A DNA stretch of 9,218 bases from NCBI GenBank assembly GCA_013044415.1, contig JABEUO010000247.1, forward strand, positions 1-9,218. Direction: 5' to 3'. Shown here piece by piece: positions 5,108 through 9,218 of the stretch (its first letter is position 1; the number at the start of each line of letters is the position of its first letter). The notes below the pieces were generated by a model that was not told the origin of the DNA, did no database searches, and worked only from the letters and a program-made list of their open reading frames with translations. The DNA is from Acidimicrobiaceae bacterium. GTDB lineage: Bacteria > Actinomycetota > Acidimicrobiia > Acidimicrobiales > Acidimicrobiaceae. Both the position numbers and the translations under genes were made by a program.

Positions 5108-6535
5108 ATGCATTTGAGGTTAACTGAACTCATAGGGGCGCTAGAGGATTACGAATTGGTCGATCCACGAGCTTCGATCGAGGATATCGAGGTGACTTCC
5201 TTGGTCATGGATCATCGGGAGACTGACAGCCAGAGCGCCTTCTTTGCATTGGCGGGAAGCCATTTTGACGGCCACAATTATGTCAAGGCCGCCCTCGATC
5301 GCGGCGCTCCTGTAGCCTTCGTACAACATCGCGTAGATTCCGATATCCCTCAGGTGGTTCTCTCCGAGGGTGATCCGAGGACCCATCTAGCCCTGCTCTC
5401 CGCCACGCTATGGCGAAGACCTTCCGAAGAACTTACCGTACTCGGTGTAACCGGAACAAATGGCAAGACGACCAGTGTCCACCTGCTTAGCTCGATCCTG
5501 CGTTCGCTTGGGGTCAAAACTGATGCGCTCGGTACATTGTGGGGGAGGCTGACTACCCCAGAGGCACCCGAACTCCAGCGAAAGTTAAGGGAGTTTAAAG
5601 ACGCCGGGGATGACGCAGTTGCGATGGAGGTCTCATCGCACTCGCTGGTGATGCACCGGGTCGATGGGGTATCTTTCGACGCTGCACTCTTTACCAATTT
5701 AAGCCAGGATCACCTGGATTTTCACCACGATATGGAGACTTACTTCAGGGCCAAATCCATGCTCTTTGATCCTTCAAGATCGCAATTGGGAGTGGTGAAT
5801 AAGGACGACCCCTACGGCGAGCTGCTATTGAAGATGCGAAGTGAATTGATCCCATATTCGATCAGCGATACCCGGGACCTCAGACTAGACGCTTCTGGGA
5901 TTACCTTTTCATGGCGAGGACACCCGATAGTCTCCCCGCTAAATGGCCTACACAACGTCTATAACATCTTGGGGGTCCTGACGACCCTGGTTGCCCTTGG
6001 GTGGGATGAATCATCGGTAGCTGAGGTCGTTCCATTAGTTGGTACTCCGAATGGTCGGATGGAGCTGATCGCAAGAGACTTGCCGGTGTCGGTGTTTGTC
6101 GACTACGCTCATACCCCTGCGGCGCTGGAGGCTGCCCTTTTGGCTTGCAGGACATTGGATCCAAAGAGGGTGCTGGTGGTCTTTGGGTGCGGCGGTGAGC
6201 GCGATAAGCAGAAGAGGCCAAAGATGGGGAGTGTCGCATCCTCCTTGGCCGACGCTACCTTCGTTACTTCTGATAATTCGCGCAATGAAGATCCAGCGGA
6301 GATTGCAAAAGATATCCTGCTTGGCGTCGAGAAAGGGTCCGAGGTGATCCTCGAGCTGGATAGGAAGCGTGCAATAGAGCTCGCGGTCAACATGGCAGAG
6401 GAGGGTGACCTCGTCCTTATCGCCGGGAAGGGACACGAGACGACTCAAAGGATCCAAGGCACCGACGCCCACTTTGACGACCACGAGGTGGCTCGACAGA
6501 TCCTTAAGTCCAAGTTCGGCTGGTCTCCTAGTTGA
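5108..6535 (+). CDS. murE: UDP-N-acetylmuramoyl-tripeptide synthetase MurE
   Basis: MurE is the cytoplasmic ATP-dependent ligase that adds the third residue (meso-DAP or L-Lys) to UDP-MurNAc-L-Ala-D-Glu. From ATG 5108 it has 475 residues. Visible motifs are the P-loop GTNGKTT (116-122), LTTPEAPELQ (148-157), MEVSSHSL (173-180), NLSQDHLDFH (197-206), the lysine expected to be carbamylated (K216 in AKSMLF), GLHNVYN, DYAHTP (332-337), FGCGGERDKQKRPKMG (359-374) and GKGHE (440-444). The residue-selecting loop reads DNSRNEDP (389-396) where meso-DAP enzymes have DNPRxEDP. The retained Arg and GKGHE favour meso-DAP, with Pro replaced by Ser. The N-terminal uridine site has MDHR where DSR is usual. 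ATG 5108 gives a typical MurE start (MHLRLTELI); ATG 5042 or TTG 5018 would add 22 or 30 atypical residues. Its TGA overlaps the mraY TTG. Confidence 0.95.
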   Translation: MHLRLTELIGALEDYELVDPRASIEDIEVTSLVMDHRETDSQSAFFALAGSHFDGHNYVKAALDRGAPVAFVQHRVDSDIPQVVLSEGDPRTHLALLSATLWRRPSEELTVLGVTGTNGKTTSVHLLSSILRSLGVKTDALGTLWGRLTTPEAPELQRKLREFKDAGDDAVAMEVSSHSLVMHRVDGVSFDAALFTNLSQDHLDFHHDMETYFRAKSMLFDPSRSQLGVVNKDDPYGELLLKMRSELIPYSISDTRDLRLDASGITFSWRGHPIVSPLNGLHNVYNILGVLTTLVALGWDESSVAEVVPLVGTPNGRMELIARDLPVSVFVDYAHTPAALEAALLACRTLDPKRVLVVFGCGGERDKQKRPKMGSVASSLADATFVTSDNSRNEDPAEIAKDILLGVEKGSEVILELDRKRAIELAVNMAEEGDLVLIAGKGHETTQRIQGTDAHFDDHEVARQILKSKFGWSPS

Positions 6536-7569
6536 TAGCCGTACTGATTTCGTCGATCTTTGCGATAATCGTCTCAGCGGCGTTGACTTCGACGCTGGTG
6601 GTCAGACTCTCTAGGCGTGGCATAGGCCAACAGATTAGAGAAGAGGGGCCTAAGAGGCATATCGTAAAGGCGGGCACTCCCACCATGGGTGGTATCGCCA
6701 TTATTTCGGCCGTGGTGCTCGGTTACATAGTCGCACACGCGAACCTTGGGGTCAGTTTTACGCGCCAGGGGATTCTGGTGATAGCGGTAATATTCGGAAC
6801 GGGACTCGTCGGATTCTGGGACGACTACTCAAAAGTCAAGATGAACCGTAATCTCGGGCTGTCAAAGACGAAGAAGATTACCGGACAATTCGCGGTAGCG
6901 CTTGTCTTTGCCCTACTGGCCAGGTTCTGGGCGGGTCACGGATCGGAAGTCAGCCTAGCCAGGGTCGGAAGTGCGACTTTTCACCTTGGGTCCGTTGGGT
7001 GGATCGTTTTCGCAGTGCTGGTGGTGGTCGGCTCGTCAAATGCCGTCAACCTCACCGACGGGCTCGACGGGCTTGCAACCGGTTCGTCCATCTTTACCTT
7101 TGGGGTCCTCGGACTGATCGCATATTGGCAGTTCCGACACGCGAGCCTCTACGGAATCAAAGATGCTCTGGATTTCGCCGTAATAGCGGCGTCCATGACC
7201 GGAGCACTAACCGCTTTTCTCTGGTTTAATGCACCCCCCGCGAGGATCTTCATGGGTGACGTCGGATCCCTAGCTATAGGTGCGGGACTTGGAGCACTCT
7301 GCCTAGTGATGAATTTGGACTTTCTACTCCCCATACTCGGTGGACTTTTCGTTATTGAAACGATGTCCGTGATCCTCCAGGTCTTTAGTTTTAAGGTCTT
7401 CCATAGACGAATATTCAAGATGGCTCCGATCCACCATCACTTTGAGCTTCTGGGTTGGCCCGAGACGACGGTCATTATCCGTTTCTGGATACTCGCTGGG
7501 ATATTTACCGCATTGGGAGTCGGAGTGTTTTACGCCGACTTTGTATCTCTGGGCACGGTGGTGAAGTGA
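6532..7569 (+). CDS. mraY: Phospho-N-acetylmuramoyl-pentapeptide-transferase MraY
   Basis: MraY is the polytopic membrane enzyme that moves phospho-MurNAc-pentapeptide from UDP to undecaprenyl phosphate, making lipid I. The 345-residue protein has GTPTMGGI (48-55), the catalytic pair D97-D98 in FWDDYSKVK, NAVNLTDGLDGLATG (170-184), FMGDVGSLAIG with D243, and the histidine triad H301-H303 in APIHHHFELLGWPE. About ten hydrophobic segments are evident. Start TTG 6532 is the earliest possible because an in-frame TAG occupies 6529-6531. It gives the typical start MIAVLISS. No clear SD is seen; the 4-nt TTGA overlap with murE suggests re-initiation by ribosomes ending murE. murF, usually found between these two genes, is absent. 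The next gene overlaps by 4 nt (GTGA). Confidence 0.96.
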   Translation: MIAVLISSIFAIIVSAALTSTLVVRLSRRGIGQQIREEGPKRHIVKAGTPTMGGIAIISAVVLGYIVAHANLGVSFTRQGILVIAVIFGTGLVGFWDDYSKVKMNRNLGLSKTKKITGQFAVALVFALLARFWAGHGSEVSLARVGSATFHLGSVGWIVFAVLVVVGSSNAVNLTDGLDGLATGSSIFTFGVLGLIAYWQFRHASLYGIKDALDFAVIAASMTGALTAFLWFNAPPARIFMGDVGSLAIGAGLGALCLVMNLDFLLPILGGLFVIETMSVILQVFSFKVFHRRIFKMAPIHHHFELLGWPETTVIIRFWILAGIFTALGVGVFYADFVSLGTVVK

Positions 7570-8894
7570 GAGGCACGCCGCTTGAGGTCTCTAAGGTTGT
7601 CGTCGTCGGATATGGAGTGTCGGGCCAGGCGGCGCACAGGGCGCTTAGTCGCCTCGCCTCAGCGGTGATAGTTGTCGAAGATTCCCCCGATCCAGCGCTT
7701 AGGGATTTGGCAAAGAGCCGAAATGCTATTGGAGCATTTCGAAGCGACGAACTTGCCCTATCACTCGACGCTAAGTGGCCCGATTTGGTCGTGGTCTCTC
7801 CGGGGGTCAGGCCGAGCCACGCCACGCACCATTACTTCGATGCCCCGGTAATTTCAGAGTTGGAGCTCGGGTGGAGGATGACCGATCTGAAGGTCATTGC
7901 GATCACCGGGACAAATGGTAAGACGACGGTGACTACCCTCGTCGACTCGATGCTCGATGAGAGCTCGATCAGATCTATACCGTGTGGCAACTATGGAAGA
8001 CCACTCGTAGAGCTGAGCGACGAGGAAGGCTGGGCTGTGGTTGAAGCGAGCTCTTTTCAACTCAGCACCATTAGCGAATTTGCACCCGATGTGGCGGCGA
8101 TCGTAAACGTCACCCCCGACCACCTCGATTGGCACGGCGGATTTGAAAATTACCTGGGAGCCAAGCTGCGAATATTCGAGAACGTCGGAGCTGGCTCCGT
8201 TGGGGTAATTCCCACTGATTTCTCGTGGCGACCGCCGGAGTTATCTTTTAGTCTCTTCACATTTGGCGCAGATTCGGGCGACTTCTTCGCATCCGAAAAA
8301 GAGCTGATCTCTCCTTTTGGAGCGATCGTCGCAAAGTCCGATCTCAAAAAGGCCCTCCCGCATGACATTTTGAACTTTCTAGCCGCTTCGGCGTGTGCCA
8401 TTTCGGCTGGGGCATCGCTCGAGGCGATCGGTCGGGCGTGCAAAGGGTTCGAGGGGCTCGAGCATCGCATGGAAGTGGTGGCCGAATTGGACGGAATGAG
8501 GTTCATCAACGATTCAAAGGCGACGACCCCCGCTTCGGTGGTAGCTGGACTTTCCGGACTTCGTAGGTGTGTATTGATCGCCGGTGGGAGGAACAAGGGA
8601 CTCGATTTTGAGCCACTTTTGAGCCAACACGAGAAGCTGGCCGCAGTAGTGCTCATCGGGGAGTCGACCGATGAGCTAGCCCAACTTTTTATCGGAACCC
8701 TCGAGCCTTCAAAGATCGTCCGGGCTAAGTCGATGAAAGAGGCAGTTCAGGCTGGCTATGCCCTCAGTGGGTCGTCGTGTGACGTAATCCTTTCGCCGGG
8801 AGCGACGTCTTTCGACTGGTATTCGGGCTATGAGCAGAGGGGTCTTGATTTCAAAAAATGCGTTAGTGAACTGGTCAATTCTCTTGAGGGGTGA
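7566..8894 (+). CDS. murD: UDP-N-acetylmuramoylalanine--D-glutamate ligase MurD
   Basis: MurD adds D-glutamate to UDP-MurNAc-L-Ala in the cytoplasm. The 442-residue product begins with a Rossmann-like uridine-binding domain (KVVVVGYGVSGQAA, 10-23; VVSPGVRPS, 76-84; ISELELGWR), then the ATP-binding ligase domain with GTNGKTT (115-121), EASSFQLSTI (160-169), NVTPDHLDWH (181-190) and the carbamylated-lysine segment GAKLRIFEN with K200. The C-terminal domain holds GLEHRMEVV, FINDSKATTPASV, IAGGRNKGLDF and LSPGATSFDWYSGYEQRG. The NDSKATTP and GYGVSG motifs separate it from MurF. GTG 7566 overlaps the mraY stop as GTGA and gives a normal MurD length. A longer reading from 7455 would lie inside mraY. 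Its stop is 3 nt before ftsW. Confidence 0.96.
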   Translation: MRGTPLEVSKVVVVGYGVSGQAAHRALSRLASAVIVVEDSPDPALRDLAKSRNAIGAFRSDELALSLDAKWPDLVVVSPGVRPSHATHHYFDAPVISELELGWRMTDLKVIAITGTNGKTTVTTLVDSMLDESSIRSIPCGNYGRPLVELSDEEGWAVVEASSFQLSTISEFAPDVAAIVNVTPDHLDWHGGFENYLGAKLRIFENVGAGSVGVIPTDFSWRPPELSFSLFTFGADSGDFFASEKELISPFGAIVAKSDLKKALPHDILNFLAASACAISAGASLEAIGRACKGFEGLEHRMEVVAELDGMRFINDSKATTPASVVAGLSGLRRCVLIAGGRNKGLDFEPLLSQHEKLAAVVLIGESTDELAQLFIGTLEPSKIVRAKSMKEAVQAGYALSGSSCDVILSPGATSFDWYSGYEQRGLDFKKCVSELVNSLEG

Positions 8895-8897
8895 CAG

Positions 8898-9218
8898 ATG
8901 GACCTAATAAAAAAGTATTTCGGTAAAAATGCCGAGGCAGAGGATCTCTATCGATCAATTTTTTGGCAGGTTGCGTTTCTTAGCCTTTTTGGGGCGATCA
9001 TGCTTTTTTCGACCACCTATACGACGAGCATTTTGGGGCACTCCTCGCCGCTATCGCTCTTCATAAAGGGGATGATTTGGGTTCTGCTCGGTTGGGTAGT
9101 CTTCAGTATTGCTTCCAGGGTGATACCGTCTCAAAACGGAAGCTGGACGCTGCATCTTCTACTCCTTTCGATACTGAGCCTGTTGGTGGTCGGCGTATCA
9201 GGACAAGAAAAAACCACA
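8898..9218 (+). CDS. ftsW: Septal peptidoglycan glycosyltransferase FtsW, N-terminal part (3' end outside window)
   Basis: The first 107 codons are present and the frame stays open to the window edge. A cytoplasmic start rich in K, E and D (about 1-19) is followed by three hydrophobic segments at about 21-40 (with LFGAIMLFSTTY), 55-73 (FIKGMIWVLLGWVVFSIAS) and 84-101. This topology and the FGAIMLFSTT...KGMIWVLLGWVVF pattern match the start of SEDS proteins (FtsW/RodA), and the place directly after murD points to FtsW. FtsW polymerises lipid II at the septum with FtsI. ATG 8898 has a good SD (GAGGGG, 8886-8891) 6 nt upstream, the strongest in the cluster. The catalytic Asp and later segments are outside the window, so activity cannot be judged. 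Confidence 0.88.
   Translation, partial: MDLIKKYFGKNAEAEDLYRSIFWQVAFLSLFGAIMLFSTTYTTSILGHSSPLSLFIKGMIWVLLGWVVFSIASRVIPSQNGSWTLHLLLLSILSLLVVGVSGQEKTT

Noticed and set aside
7455..7565. Longer MurD reading that begins inside mraY
   Set aside because: The extra 37 residues are out-of-frame mraY sequence. GTG 7566 in the GTGA overlap yields a normal MurD.
8150..8656. 168-codon antisense frame over murD (and similar ones at 3544-4017 and 6035-6484)
   Set aside because: They lie opposite strongly conserved coding sequence, show no recognisable domain and are expected by chance when the sense strand has this base composition.

Overview
The window is the start of a dcw (division and cell wall) cluster from a bacterium, entered from the tail of an unrelated gene. 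Everything recognisable reads on the + strand. Gene order is: 3' end of a lipoate-protein-ligase-family gene, a 629-bp non-coding region, mraZ, rsmH (mraW), an ftsL-like gene, ftsI, murE, mraY, murD and the first 107 codons of ftsW. An actinobacterial host is suggested by the FtsL-like protein with long disordered tails, the Actinobacteria-style lipoate ligase motif (GKKISGVSQRRRR), frequent TTG/GTG starts and moderately high GC. Acidimicrobiia-type organisms are my best guess from the flavour of the proteins (for example MurE with a DHR motif in place of DSR). This placement is inference, with no database search behind it.

Bases 1-447 hold the C-terminal part of the ligase. Bases 448-1076 carry no convincing gene but are rich in structure. 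There are three unrelated short tandem repeats (a 7-mer five times, a 16-mer twice, a 14-mer about 2.6 times), several small stem-loops, a perfect 9-bp inverted repeat, and just before mraZ a set of four G-rich pentamers spaced exactly 10 bp. That last set has the architecture known for MraZ operators.

Bases 1077-9218 form one tightly packed transcription unit. Junctions are TGATG (mraZ/rsmH), TGATG (rsmH/ftsL), an 8-nt overlap (ftsL/ftsI), a 93-nt spacer (ftsI/murE), TTGA (murE/mraY), GTGA (mraY/murD) and a 3-nt gap (murD/ftsW). The products are the MraZ regulator, the 16S rRNA m4C1402 methyltransferase, two divisome proteins (FtsL-like, FtsI transpeptidase), two cytoplasmic Mur ligases (MurD adds D-Glu, MurE adds the third residue), the lipid I synthase MraY and the septal glycosyltransferase FtsW. 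Together they make the peptidoglycan precursor and polymerise and crosslink it at the septum.

The main departure from the standard order is that murF, normally between murE and mraY, is absent: murE and mraY overlap by 4 nt. I do not see a novel defence, mobile or biosynthetic system here. The most worthwhile leads are the putative MraZ operator, the repeat-rich leader, the missing murF, the DNSR variant in MurE and the unusual FtsI tail.
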